A stretch of 8,857 bases of DNA. Origin: Gemmatimonadota bacterium. GTDB taxonomy: Bacteria > Latescibacterota > UBA2968 > UBA8231. How positions within the stretch are numbered: position 1 is the stretch's first letter; each line of letters starts with the position of its first letter. The notes below the pieces were generated by a model that had not been told where the DNA came from, made no database searches, and saw only the letters and a program-made list of their open reading frames with translations. This document shows, in pieces, positions 1 to 6,678 of the stretch. Position numbers and translations under genes: made by a program. Location: assembly GCA_026706165.1 (NCBI GenBank), contig JAPOZF010000520.1, positions 1 through 8,857 of the forward strand, read 5' to 3'.

Positions 1-378
1 GATGACTTGGTACGGAGTCCCGCTGGCGGCGACCGGCTCCTCCGCCGTCACCGGGCAGCCGGGAGGGCCCTCGCCGGTGTGCCGGTGGTGGACGAGGGCG
101 TCGCCCTTGAGGTCGCGCGGGAAGCCGGGGTGGAGTCGCGGTTCGACATCAGCGGCGACCGCGTGGTAGCATACCGCCGGCAGTCGAGGCGGGGCGGGTC
201 GCTGGTGTTTCTGCTGAATCTCGAAGAGGGAACGGCGCGCACGAGGGTGCGGTTGCGCTGGAAGGTTGAAGCCGCCCGCGACCTGCTCGCGGGACAGCCG
301 CTGGCGCTGGAGAACGGCTCCTTCGAGGTGGAGATCCCTTTCGGGGAAGTGTCGGTAATCCACTGCACCGACGCCTGA
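1..378 (+). CDS. C-terminal end of a probable glycoside hydrolase (GH42 beta-galactosidase-like), 5' truncated by window edge
   Basis: The frame is open from base 1 (125 codons visible) and ends at TGA 376-378; the start lies outside the window. The visible part reads as a small all-beta domain. A segment around 'VALEVAREAGVESRF' precedes strands with R-R-x-x-x-x-G-G-S-L-V-F-L-L-N-L, then 'EAARDLLAGQPL' and a last strand 'FEVEIPFGEVSVIHC'. The order 'fllN... / Dll.G... / v.vp.g.v.vl' is typical of the C-terminal domain of GH42 beta-galactosidases and some amylase-like enzymes, where it packs against the catalytic barrel. No catalytic residues lie in this part, so the substrate cannot be named. 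It runs convergent to the FAD oxidoreductase gene. The family call is pattern recognition from a non-catalytic domain; that it is a real coding end is much surer than the family. Confidence 0.55.
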   Translation, partial: DDLVRSPAGGDRLLRRHRAAGRALAGVPVVDEGVALEVAREAGVESRFDISGDRVVAYRRQSRRGGSLVFLLNLEEGTARTRVRLRWKVEAARDLLAGQPLALENGSFEVEIPFGEVSVIHCTDA

Positions 379-568
379 ACCGGTACGGGAGCTCCTACCG
401 CCCCGGTATTCCGCTGGCCGGGCTTTCTAACCCAACTCCTGGTGAAATTGGTTTATTCGCGGCGCCCCGGGCGGCACCGCCGTCGCCACTTCCGAGCCTG
501 GGGGGATCAGGCGTCGCAGCCATCACGGAACTCGAGCAGGGGCAGCACCCGCCGGCGGACCTGCAGGG
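379..568. other. Convergent intergenic gap with weak hairpins
   Basis: These 190 bases lie between the stop of the sugar-enzyme gene (+) and the stop of the FAD oxidoreductase gene (-). There is a perfect 5-bp hairpin at 496-512 (GCCTG, 7-base loop, CAGGC), an 8-bp palindrome GGAGCTCC at 388-395, and a bulged stem AACCCAA/TTGGTT at 429-453 followed by TATT. None has a proper T-run, so I do not call an intrinsic terminator. No gene or RNA was recognised. Confidence 0.5.
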
Positions 569-2185
569 TCAGCCCGGCAGCTCGATGACCTGACCTTGCG
601 AGATCAGAATCCGTTGCAGCTCCGGCACCGGTATCGCGCGGGGAGCCACCTCGTGCCGAAGCGCGAGATGAGCGGCCACCCCGGCCGCCTGTCCGAGCGC
701 CATCCAGGTCGGCTCCAGGCGAATGGAGGAGTAGGCGACGTGGGTGGTCGATGCGGCCACCGGAACGATGAGGCCGTCGATCTTTCTTGGCAGCATGATC
801 CGGTAGGGAATCTGGTAGGGAATCTGGTAGGGCGCTTCCGCTTCGAGCATGCCGATGTATCCCTCCAGCACCGCTGCGTCTCCAGGGCGCCGCTTGTGGC
901 AGGGGAAGCTGTCGATCGGGAACTCTCCCACGGCGATGCTGTCGGCATGCTCGCGCGACCCCCCGCTGACCCGGGGACCGGTGATGTCGAGCTCCGTCAA
1001 CGTGTACTCACCCACCAGCCGGCGCGCTTCCCGGACGTACAGCTGAAAGGGGAAGTGCCCGTTGTCGGCGAACTCGTCCAGCGGCAGGTGGTACTGGTTG
1101 GCCAGCTCTCGGTGCCCGGCGGGGATTTCCCCGTCGTTCTGCAGGAACCACAGGAGGCCGAGGCTCAGGTTGCGGTGGCGTTCGCGGATGCCCTGACGGG
1201 TGTCCTCGTCCCCTTCGACGTAGCCCCGGTTCTCCTCGGGGAATGGGAACGCGAGGGGCCGTGGATTGATGTTGACGTCGGTTTTGCGATTCGGGATGTC
1301 GCTGACCGAAAGGGCGCGGACCAGGGTGTCGAAATGGGCGGGGTTGTACCCGCGGCCCGGCTTGAGGTGCCTGGGGCCGGCCAGCCGTCCGGCGGCGAGG
1401 TCGTCGAAATAGCCGAGGTATTCCCGGCGGTCGTACCCGGGAGGCGGCTCGACGAGACGGAAGGAGTTCTCCGCCTCCGTGGTCAGGCAGAGGCGGTAGG
1501 TGTAGGCCGGAAGGGCGGCGTCCCCGGCGCCGGTGGTTCCCGGCAGGAACCGGCGGGTCTGATAGTCGAAGTAAACGACCCCGGCATGCGGCTCCCCGTG
1601 CTCGTCGCGGGACTCCCGGCCGACGCGGAACTCCGCTCCCGCCGCGGCGTACAGGTCCCCCTCGTACGTGGCGTCGATGAAAACGCCCCCCTCGAGTCGC
1701 CGCACCTCGGCGGTGCTGCGATCGGCTGCCTCGATGGCGGTAACCGCGCCCTCCTCGACATGGACCGCGAGCAGCCGCAAACCGCACAGCAGGGCGACGT
1801 TCTCCCCGCAGTTTGCCAGCATCTCGGAGAAAACCGTTTCCGCCACGGAGGGCTCGCTGCGGTACCCGTCCCGGCAGAGCGCGACGTTCTCCGAGTCGGG
1901 TCCGTACAGATCGGTGTAGTGGGTGAGGACGCGGTCGGTGAACTCGCGGAAGAGCCCGGCGATGGCGGCCCGGTTCTCGATGTCGCTCTTCCCCAGGCCG
2001 CTGGCCGCCATGCCCCCGATGTGCCGGTGGTACTCGATCAGAGCGGCCCGGCGACCCAGGCGGGCGGCGGCTACCGCGGCGGCGATCCCTCCCGGGGTGG
2101 CGCCGACGACGACCACGTCGAACTTCAGGGGAACGGCTGCTCCCGCTTCGGCGGCGTTGCCGGGGCGGCCCGAAGAAGCGGTCAT
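569..2185 (-). CDS. FAD-dependent oxidoreductase (PF12831-like), 538 aa
   Basis: A flavoenzyme of the glucose-inhibited-division/FAD_oxidored type, probably cytoplasmic: no signal peptide is visible. After a poorly conserved 20-residue lead comes the Rossmann FAD site: KFDVVVVG with glycines at 28, 32 and 33 (GATPGG), acidic E51 at the end of strand 2 for the ribose, and 'HIGGMAASGLGKSD' at 55-68. 'GVFIDATYEGDL' is the second FAD contact region. The C-terminal part has the hallmark 'THVAYSSIRLEPTWMALGQAAGVAAHLAL'. The ATG at 2185 is preceded by a GGGGGG tract about 9 bases upstream and lies 6 bases after the stop of the hydrolase gene, so the two are surely co-transcribed and probably translationally coupled. 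Family members are found beside sugar-degradation genes in planctomycetes and relatives; some are named 'xanthan lyase' without good evidence. The substrate is unknown. An in-frame 12-bp tandem repeat duplicates PYQI at residues 452-459. Confidence 0.88.
   Translation of the reverse strand: MTASSGRPGNAAEAGAAVPLKFDVVVVGATPGGIAAAVAAARLGRRAALIEYHRHIGGMAASGLGKSDIENRAAIAGLFREFTDRVLTHYTDLYGPDSENVALCRDGYRSEPSVAETVFSEMLANCGENVALLCGLRLLAVHVEEGAVTAIEAADRSTAEVRRLEGGVFIDATYEGDLYAAAGAEFRVGRESRDEHGEPHAGVVYFDYQTRRFLPGTTGAGDAALPAYTYRLCLTTEAENSFRLVEPPPGYDRREYLGYFDDLAAGRLAGPRHLKPGRGYNPAHFDTLVRALSVSDIPNRKTDVNINPRPLAFPFPEENRGYVEGDEDTRQGIRERHRNLSLGLLWFLQNDGEIPAGHRELANQYHLPLDEFADNGHFPFQLYVREARRLVGEYTLTELDITGPRVSGGSREHADSIAVGEFPIDSFPCHKRRPGDAAVLEGYIGMLEAEAPYQIPYQIPYRIMLPRKIDGLIVPVAASTTHVAYSSIRLEPTWMALGQAAGVAAHLALRHEVAPRAIPVPELQRILISQGQVIELPG
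802..832. repeat. 12-bp tandem repeat inside the FAD oxidoreductase gene
   Basis: The unit GGTAGGGAATCT occurs at 802-813 and 814-825, followed by a partial GGTAGGG at 826-832 (about 2.6 copies, no mismatch). On the coding (minus) strand it encodes PYQI-PYQI-PY at residues 452-461. Because the period is a multiple of three, the frame is kept. Confidence 0.9.
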
Positions 2186-2191
2186 CGCCGG

Positions 2192-2980
2192 TTACCCCCC
2201 GCCTCTCTCGATCCGCTCGATGAACCGGGTGCAGGCGCGAGCCACTTCGCCGGGACGTTCGATGTTGAGATAGTGGGAGGCGCCGGCGACCCAGACCAAC
2301 TCGATGTTTTCCCTGTCCGGGATGCGGAGCTCGTCGAGTCCGGGCGGCTTGCGGCCGCGGTCCCCATACAGCTCGAGGACCGGGACCCCGGTGCCGGCGA
2401 GGAATTCGTACCCGTCCCACTTCTTCCAGCAGGTGCGGAATTCAGCGACCTGTTCCGGGCTCCAGCGCTCGAAGACACGCCGGCGGGTCTCGTCCTTGCG
2501 GCTGATCAGCGACGGCGTCAGGGTGTCGAAGATGCGGCCTGCGAAGGCGTCCTCCACCACCTCGTGGCTGGTCCAGCCCTCGATGGAGATCACCCCCCTG
2601 GCGATTTCCGGGCGTACCCGGGCCAGCTGCATGGCGATCATGCCGCCGATGCTGTGGCCCCCCACGAAAAGCGGAGAGGCGAGACCGAGGTGGGAGACGG
2701 CGGTCAGCACGTCCTGAGCGAACAGCTCGATCGAGGCGTCTCGGGGGGGAGGCCAGCTTCCTCCGTGACCGCGCAGTTCCACGACGACCAGCTGCATCCT
2801 CGCGTCGAGCCGTTCGACGATATCCCTGCATCCGGAGCTGTCGTCAAAGCTTCCGGGAATCAGGATCAGGGTCGAGCCGGATCCCGGCCGGTGCAGGCAG
2901 GAAAGGCGCCCCCACTCCATGGGGATGTTCCGCCGCGTGAAAGCGGGGCCGAGTTCGTGGTCCGGTGCGGAGAGCGTCAT
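2192..2980 (-). CDS. Alpha/beta-fold hydrolase, 262 aa
   Basis: A serine hydrolase of the alpha/beta-fold (Abhydrolase_1/6) type. With the start at 2980, strand beta-3 is 'TLILIPGSFDD' (37-47, P42-G43 replacing the usual HG oxyanion motif). 'VVVELRGHGGS' at 65-75 corresponds to the common 'D.RGhG.S' motif with Glu for Asp. The nucleophile elbow is G-H-S-I-G-G (Ser110), the acid is Asp207 in 'ELYGDRG', and the base is His236 in 'GASHYLNIERP'; the triad is complete. Residues 135-190, rich in Trp, Arg and charged residues, form the lid. The class includes esterases, lactonases, C-C hydrolases and haloperoxidases; the exact reaction cannot be told. It is the first gene of an operon with the FAD oxidoreductase. 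The start is uncertain: the frame stays open up to ATG 3157 (59 extra residues), but that stretch is Pro/Gly/Arg-rich and unlike the fold. ATG 2980 has no clear Shine-Dalgarno; ATG 2920 is a further alternative. Confidence 0.85.
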   Translation of the reverse strand: MTLSAPDHELGPAFTRRNIPMEWGRLSCLHRPGSGSTLILIPGSFDDSSGCRDIVERLDARMQLVVVELRGHGGSWPPPRDASIELFAQDVLTAVSHLGLASPLFVGGHSIGGMIAMQLARVRPEIARGVISIEGWTSHEVVEDAFAGRIFDTLTPSLISRKDETRRRVFERWSPEQVAEFRTCWKKWDGYEFLAGTGVPVLELYGDRGRKPPGLDELRIPDRENIELVWVAGASHYLNIERPGEVARACTRFIERIERGGG

Positions 2981-3365
2981 GGAGGCGTTGAATTTGCTGT
3001 TGAGCGAGCCTGGGGGGCGAACTCGGGGGAACCATCCCCGGGAATGGCCACCAACCCGGGCCAATGTGGGGGTGCCGGGGTTTTTCCCGGTGATGCGAGA
3101 GGATAGGAAGCTTGACATACCCCGGCCAGCGGGTGAGACTGACCGCATAAACGACATCTGAACAACCGGGCGTTACGAGCATCGTCCACGCCCGGACAGG
3201 AAGACGGCAAGGGTCGCGGCCCATCTTGCCCGGGGTGGAGAGCCCTCCTTCGAGGCAGGGTCGGAAAGTGTTTCGGCGAAGGCGGGGAATCATTGTCGCC
3301 CGGTCTCCCCTTCCCCCGGCTTTCGCCGCCATCGGGCAATGGGCCGGCCTGGAATGGAAAGGATC
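2981..3365. other. Divergent intergenic region between hydrolase operon and MDR dehydrogenase
   Basis: About 385 bases are left once the most likely starts are chosen. The stretch holds a perfect TTGACA hexamer on the plus strand (see separate entry), a hairpin CCGGG-GTTTTT-CCCGG at 3075-3090, and a 6-bp inverted repeat GGCAAG/CTTGCC at 3206-3211 and 3225-3230 with a GC-rich 13-base loop. No convincing minus-strand promoter for the hydrolase operon was found, and no RNA gene or known riboswitch was recognised. Confidence 0.5.
3112..3140 (+). promoter_or_regulatory. Possible sigma-70-type promoter for the MDR dehydrogenase
   Basis: A perfect TTGACA (3112-3117) is followed, after 17 bases, by GAGACT (3135-3140), which keeps only the A, A and T of TATAAT. 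The -35 match stands out in GC-rich DNA and points the right way, but the -10 is poor and the predicted leader would be over 200 bases long. Confidence 0.3.
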
Positions 3366-4325
3366 ATGAGGCGGGTAGCCAAACCGGAAGGCCTGCACAA
3401 CATCGTTGTCGAAGAGGTGGAGACGCCCCGGATATCCTCCACCGAGGTCCTCGTGAAAACCAGGCGCACCCTGATCAGCCGCGGTTCGGAGATAGGCGCC
3501 CGTTACACCCGGGAGGGGCCTGTCGACCCGGCGATCATGGGGTACTCGCAGGCGGGCATCGTCGTCGAGGTCGGCGCCGGGGTCGACGGATACGCGGCAG
3601 GTGACCGCGTCGCCTCGGTGCGGCCGCATGCCGAATACGTAGTCGTCGACATCGACCGCCACGGCGGCGACATCATCCCCCTTCCGGATGGCGTCGGCTT
3701 CGAGACGGCTACCTTCTGGCCGCTTGCGACCAGTTCGGTCCGGTGGATGCATGAGTCCGGTATTGCCCGGGGCGAGACCCTCGTGATCCTCGGACAGGGG
3801 CTGGTGGGAAGCCTGTGCATGCAGGTGGCCAGGAAGCTGTACGATCCCAGGATCATCGCCGTCGATGCGCTGCCCCTGCGCTGCGACCTGGCGCGTGCGC
3901 TCGGTGCCGACCAGGTGGTCGACGCGTCCGTGGACGATCCGGTCGAGGCGATCCGCGGTCTCACCGGAGAGGGAGCCGACGTCGTCGTCGAGGCCGTTGG
4001 CGGGCGCGGGGGAGCCAGGGCATTCGAGCAGGCCCAGGAGATGCTGAAACGGGGCGGCCTGCTGCACGTTCTGGGTCTGTACGAAAACGAGCCGCTGCCC
4101 CTTTACTCGAGCCTGATTCAAGGCAGGCGGCTTCTGGGGGGGTACATCGACCTCGGAGCAAAAAGGGAGAGCTCGGAGGAGGCGATGTCCATGCTGGAAA
4201 CCGGGGCAATCGCCACGGAGCGGATGATCACCCACCGCATCCCGTTCACCGAAGCCAAGGCGGCATTCGACCTGCTCTACGACAGGCTCCCGGAAGCGAT
4301 GGCCGTACTCCTGACCTGGGATTAG
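3366..4325 (+). CDS. Zinc-independent medium-chain dehydrogenase/reductase (MDR), 319 aa
   Basis: An NAD(P)-dependent dehydrogenase with the MDR fold, an N-terminal GroES-like part and a C-terminal Rossmann domain. The nucleotide site is 'VILGQGLVGSLCMQVAR' with GQGLVG at 143-148; Asp167 at the end of the second strand ('IIAVDALP') predicts NAD(H) rather than NADP(H). Where zinc enzymes have 'GICGSDxH' and 'GHE', this one has 'LISRGSE' (36-42) and 'GYSQAG' (59-64), and the four-Cys lobe is missing, so both zincs are absent. The 'SRG(S/T)E ... GY..(V/A)G' pattern is that of the BchC-like and related MDR subgroups, often labelled 'zinc-binding dehydrogenase' in error. Chosen start: ATG 3366 has GGAAAGG just upstream (3356-3362); ATG 3354 and 3339 are in frame alternatives adding 4 and 9 residues. 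It stands alone between a divergent operon and a hairpin terminator 16 bases after its stop. The substrate is unknown. Confidence 0.87.
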   Translation: MRRVAKPEGLHNIVVEEVETPRISSTEVLVKTRRTLISRGSEIGARYTREGPVDPAIMGYSQAGIVVEVGAGVDGYAAGDRVASVRPHAEYVVVDIDRHGGDIIPLPDGVGFETATFWPLATSSVRWMHESGIARGETLVILGQGLVGSLCMQVARKLYDPRIIAVDALPLRCDLARALGADQVVDASVDDPVEAIRGLTGEGADVVVEAVGGRGGARAFEQAQEMLKRGGLLHVLGLYENEPLPLYSSLIQGRRLLGGYIDLGAKRESSEEAMSMLETGAIATERMITHRIPFTEAKAAFDLLYDRLPEAMAVLLTWD

Positions 4326-4340
4326 CGGCCGGAACACGCG

Positions 4341-4367
4341 GGAAGATCGTCACGATTCTTCCATTTT
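4341..4367 (+). terminator. Intrinsic terminator after the zinc-less MDR gene
   Basis: GGAAGATCG (4341-4349), loop TCA, then CGATTCTTCC (4353-4362) form a 9-bp stem with one bulged T, directly followed by ATTTT. It begins 16 bases after the TAG stop. The stem is only moderately GC-rich and the T-run is short, so efficiency is uncertain, but shape and position are right. Confidence 0.65.
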
Positions 4368-4395
4368 CGGACGAACCAGGCCGCCGTCTGGCCGA

Positions 4396-4424
4396 TTGAC
4401 AGCCCTTGGAGCGGGGCCTTGTTT
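4396..4424 (+). promoter_or_regulatory. Possible promoter for the lipoprotein-dehydrogenase unit
   Basis: A perfect TTGACA (4396-4401) lies 17 bases upstream of TTGTTT (4419-4424), a weak -10. Its place after the terminator and about 30 bases before the GTG start fits a separate transcription unit. The -10 is poor, so this is tentative. Confidence 0.35.
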
Positions 4425-4457
4425 CCAAGCGGTTGCCCTGCCTCTGGATCGCCAACA

Positions 4458-5486
4458 GTGAATACCCGGACCCCCTTCACACTCGGAGTTGTACTCCTTT
4501 TCGCCGTTTCCTGTGCACCCCTCACGAAACCGGTTTCCGAAACTGATTCCGCTGCCACCGGGCCGGAGGAGGAGCAGGAGTCCCCCCTTGATCGCTACCT
4601 GCAGAGCAGGCCGGGTGAGGAGGCCGAGGCCAAAAGCAACAAGCCGTGGATCGTGGTCCTGCCGATGAAGGACGTGTCCGACTTTCGCGAAGGTGTGTGG
4701 GATATTGAAAATGAATTCCCTGCCCTCCTGACTGAAGAACTGGGTTCCCAGGATGTCTGGCGCGTCGTTCCGTACGACGCGGTGCAGCAGGTCGCCGGCG
4801 GTGCGCGGGAGCACTGGTCGGAAGAGGAGCTATTCTTGCTGTCGAGCTTGCTGCGGGCAGACATCCTTCTCGAGGGAACGATTCTGGATTACAACATGGA
4901 AAGGCTCCATATCGGCGATCCGCTCCTAGCCGGGTACAAGTCCTTCAGCGGTCTCGCAGAACTGGAGCTGACCGCAATGCGCGGGGCGGACCTGTCGACG
5001 ATAGGGAGGTTGTATTCGAAGAAGGAGACGACCGATCGCGACCTCGGACTCGACCTGTTCGGAAAGCCGCGCGAGCGGGACTACCAGTACGTCAATCTCG
5101 GCAAGATGGCGTTCGGCTCCGACGAGTTCCTCGCCACGCCGATAGGAGAGGCGACGGTGCAGGCGCTCGTCGACATAGCGGACAAGCTCTCCGAACTGAT
5201 TCTCCCCGGCAACATCCGCTTGGGCAGTGAACCTGCGGAAATCCTGTCGGTGTACGGGGAGGAGATATTCATCAATCTGGGAAGCGAGAACGACGTGCAC
5301 AGGGGGTACCGCTTCGAAGTTTTCCCGGGTCCGGAGCGCGCCATCGAGGAGGGGCTGGACACCCTGGTGAGCGTTGCCCTGGTCGAGGTCACGGATGTCG
5401 TCGGGGCGCGTGTCTCGCGAGTCGTGAGGATCGGCAGCGGGGAAATCGCCTCCGGGGACCGCCTGAAGTTCGTGCAGACCCAGTAG
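4458..5486 (+). CDS. Predicted outer-membrane lipoprotein with CsgG-like and FlgT-C-like regions, 342 aa
   Basis: The start is taken as GTG 4458 because it gives a proper lipoprotein signal: NTR, the hydrophobic run 'FTLGVVLLFAV', then A-V-S-C with Cys19 as lipidation site. Ala20 at position +2 is not Asp, which favours the outer membrane by the Lol rule. An in-frame ATG at 4419 would add 13 polar residues and overlap the putative -10. A Glu/Ser/Pro-rich tether (about 22-62) leads to 'WIVVLPMKDVSDFREGVWD...LLTEEL...WRVVPYDAV', the opening of CsgG/TolB-N-like domains that sense or assemble envelope structures. Residues about 254-340 ('ILSVYGEEIFINLGSENDVHRGYRFEVF...VSVALVEVTDVVGARV...GEIASGDRL') resemble the C-terminal domain of FlgT and similar proteins. 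No curli or flagellar gene is nearby. It is followed by a dehydrogenase gene 22 bases on. Lipoprotein call firm; domain calls are by pattern, role unknown. Confidence 0.75.
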   Translation: MNTRTPFTLGVVLLFAVSCAPLTKPVSETDSAATGPEEEQESPLDRYLQSRPGEEAEAKSNKPWIVVLPMKDVSDFREGVWDIENEFPALLTEELGSQDVWRVVPYDAVQQVAGGAREHWSEEELFLLSSLLRADILLEGTILDYNMERLHIGDPLLAGYKSFSGLAELELTAMRGADLSTIGRLYSKKETTDRDLGLDLFGKPRERDYQYVNLGKMAFGSDEFLATPIGEATVQALVDIADKLSELILPGNIRLGSEPAEILSVYGEEIFINLGSENDVHRGYRFEVFPGPERAIEEGLDTLVSVALVEVTDVVGARVSRVVRIGSGEIASGDRLKFVQTQ

Positions 5487-5492
5487 TCGCCG

Positions 5493-5498
5493 AGGAGG
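5493..5498 (+). promoter_or_regulatory. Shine-Dalgarno AGGAGG deciding a GTG start
   Basis: A full-consensus AGGAGG ends 10 bases before GTG 5509, the only start codon well placed for it. This fixes the dehydrogenase start with the conserved 'MKGVVKY' opening although it is not an ATG. Confidence 0.8.
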
Positions 5499-5508
5499 AA
5501 ACCAGAGG

Positions 5509-6537
5509 GTGAAGGGAGTCGTGAAATACCGGCGGGGCAGCGGGTTCGTGGAGCTCCGCGAGGCCGAGGAGCAGCCTCCCGGTCCATCGCAGGTGAAGGT
5601 CGCAGTGAAGGCGAGCGGGATTTGCGGGTCAGACCTGCACATCCTTCACGACACCATCAACTACAACATCCGCACACCCGTGGTCATGGGCCACGAGTTC
5701 AGCGGGGTCGTGGTCGAAAAGGGAGCCGGCACCGGCAATGAGGTCTCTGTCGGCGATCGCGTAACCGGTGAACCGAGCATCGAGATCTGCGGCAATTGCG
5801 CCTACTGCCTGAGCGAGCATTACAACCTCTGTCCCGACCGCAAGGTTATGGGCTACTTCCACAACGGCTGCTTCGCCCCTTACGTCAACGCAAGGTTCGT
5901 CCACCGCCTGCCGGACAACGTCAGCTTCAAGGCCGGGGCGGTAACCGAGCTCCTGGCCTGCTGCGTTCACTCCGTAATCGAACAGGCGGGGGTGGCTGCC
6001 GGTGATTTCGTCGCCGTTATCGGACCGGGACCGGTCGGTTTGTTCTCCGCCCTGGTAGCGAAGGCGGAGGGTGGCACGGTGATGGTTTGCGGCACTTCCC
6101 GGGATCGCGAACGCCTGCGGTTTGCCGAGGAACTGGGGATCGAGCAGACCGCAGTCGTCGACGGGACCGACGCCGCGGAGCGAGCCCGCGAGCTGACCGG
6201 CGGCTACGGGGCTGACGTCGTGATTGAATGCGCCGGGGTGGCACCGGCCGTCGACCTCGCCCTGGACATGGTGCGCAAACGGGGCAAGGTGTCGCAGATG
6301 GGTCTCCCGGGGAAACCGGTGCAGATCGACTTCGAGAAGGTGGCTTACAAGGAACTGCAGGTAAGTGGGGGGATCGGCCAGCGGCGGCCGGCCTGGGAGC
6401 GGTCGCTGAAGCTGATGGAGCAGGGGGTGATCGACTGCGAGAAGCTTATTTCACACGAGCTGCCCCTGGCGGAATGGGACCGCGGTTTTGAAATGATGGA
6501 GAAACAGGAAGGGATCAAACTCGTTCTCAATCCTTGA
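5509..6537 (+). CDS. Zinc-dependent MDR dehydrogenase, sorbitol/polyol dehydrogenase-like, 342 aa
   Basis: Oxidises a secondary alcohol, most likely of a polyol or sugar derivative, with a nicotinamide cofactor. The catalytic zinc site is complete: Cys39 in 'GICGSDLH', His62-Glu63 in 'GHEFSG', and Glu147 in 'ELLACCVHS'. The structural zinc lobe has Cys94, Cys97, Cys100 and Cys108 ('CGNCAYCLSEHYNLC'). The 'YNLCP' ending and 'EPSIEICGNC' favour the sorbitol/L-iditol/threonine dehydrogenase branch. The Rossmann motif is GPGPVG at 172-177. After strand 2 the sequence is 'VMVCGTSRDRERL', with Gly-Thr-Ser-Arg in place of the NAD-specific Asp, which suggests NADP(H). The length of 342 is normal for the family. 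Start GTG 5509 is set by AGGAGG upstream. It lies 22 bases after the lipoprotein gene and probably shares its transcript; no functional link between them is evident. A terminator follows. Substrate not assignable; threonine dehydrogenase is a less likely reading. Confidence 0.9.
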   Translation: MKGVVKYRRGSGFVELREAEEQPPGPSQVKVAVKASGICGSDLHILHDTINYNIRTPVVMGHEFSGVVVEKGAGTGNEVSVGDRVTGEPSIEICGNCAYCLSEHYNLCPDRKVMGYFHNGCFAPYVNARFVHRLPDNVSFKAGAVTELLACCVHSVIEQAGVAAGDFVAVIGPGPVGLFSALVAKAEGGTVMVCGTSRDRERLRFAEELGIEQTAVVDGTDAAERARELTGGYGADVVIECAGVAPAVDLALDMVRKRGKVSQMGLPGKPVQIDFEKVAYKELQVSGGIGQRRPAWERSLKLMEQGVIDCEKLISHELPLAEWDRGFEMMEKQEGIKLVLNP

Positions 6538-6552
6538 CCTGGACCCCTCGGC

Positions 6553-6581
6553 AAAAAGGCCCGGATCTCTCAGGGCCCTTT
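6553..6581. terminator. Bidirectional terminator between the polyol dehydrogenase gene and dnaK
   Basis: Left arm AAAGGCCC (6555-6562) and right arm GGGCCCTTT (6573-6581) pair with one bulged C across a 10-base loop. On the minus strand the stem is followed by five T (complement of 6553-6557); on the plus strand by TTTCAGTTT. It lies 15 bases after the dehydrogenase stop and about 140 bases after the dnaK stop, so it suits both convergent units, best the minus one. Confidence 0.65.
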
Positions 6582-6678
6582 CAGTTTCCCCATCCTTCCG
6601 GGTCGGGCGACCCACTTCGAATACTCGTCCGGCGGCAGGTCCGGAAGCAAATTGATTCCAGCCGGCAGGCTTTCGGGC

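Noticed and set aside
1008..2420. A 470-codon minus-strand frame overlapping the FAD oxidoreductase gene in another register
   Set aside because: The product is mainly Arg, Pro and Gly, the signature of an out-of-frame read of GC-rich coding DNA, and it crosses the junction of two well supported genes.
596..3106. An 836-codon open frame on the plus strand, antisense to the FAD oxidoreductase and hydrolase genes
   Set aside because: Its protein has no recognisable domain and is rich in Gly, Val, Arg and Asp, as expected opposite GC-rich genes. The minus-strand genes have complete motifs and a proper junction.
3206..3230. Inverted repeat GGCAAG/CTTGCC as a riboswitch or terminator for the MDR gene
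   Set aside because: It is a 6-bp stem with no T-run and no match to a riboswitch core that I recognise. It is recorded only as part of the intergenic region.
2844..4337. A 497-codon minus-strand frame opposite the zinc-less MDR gene
   Set aside because: No domain is seen, and it covers a clear dehydrogenase gene plus an intergenic region. It is an antisense shadow.
6600..6613. Hairpin GGGTC-GGGC-GACCC between the convergent genes
   Set aside because: The stem is short with no T-run on either side, and a better terminator lies at 6553-6581.
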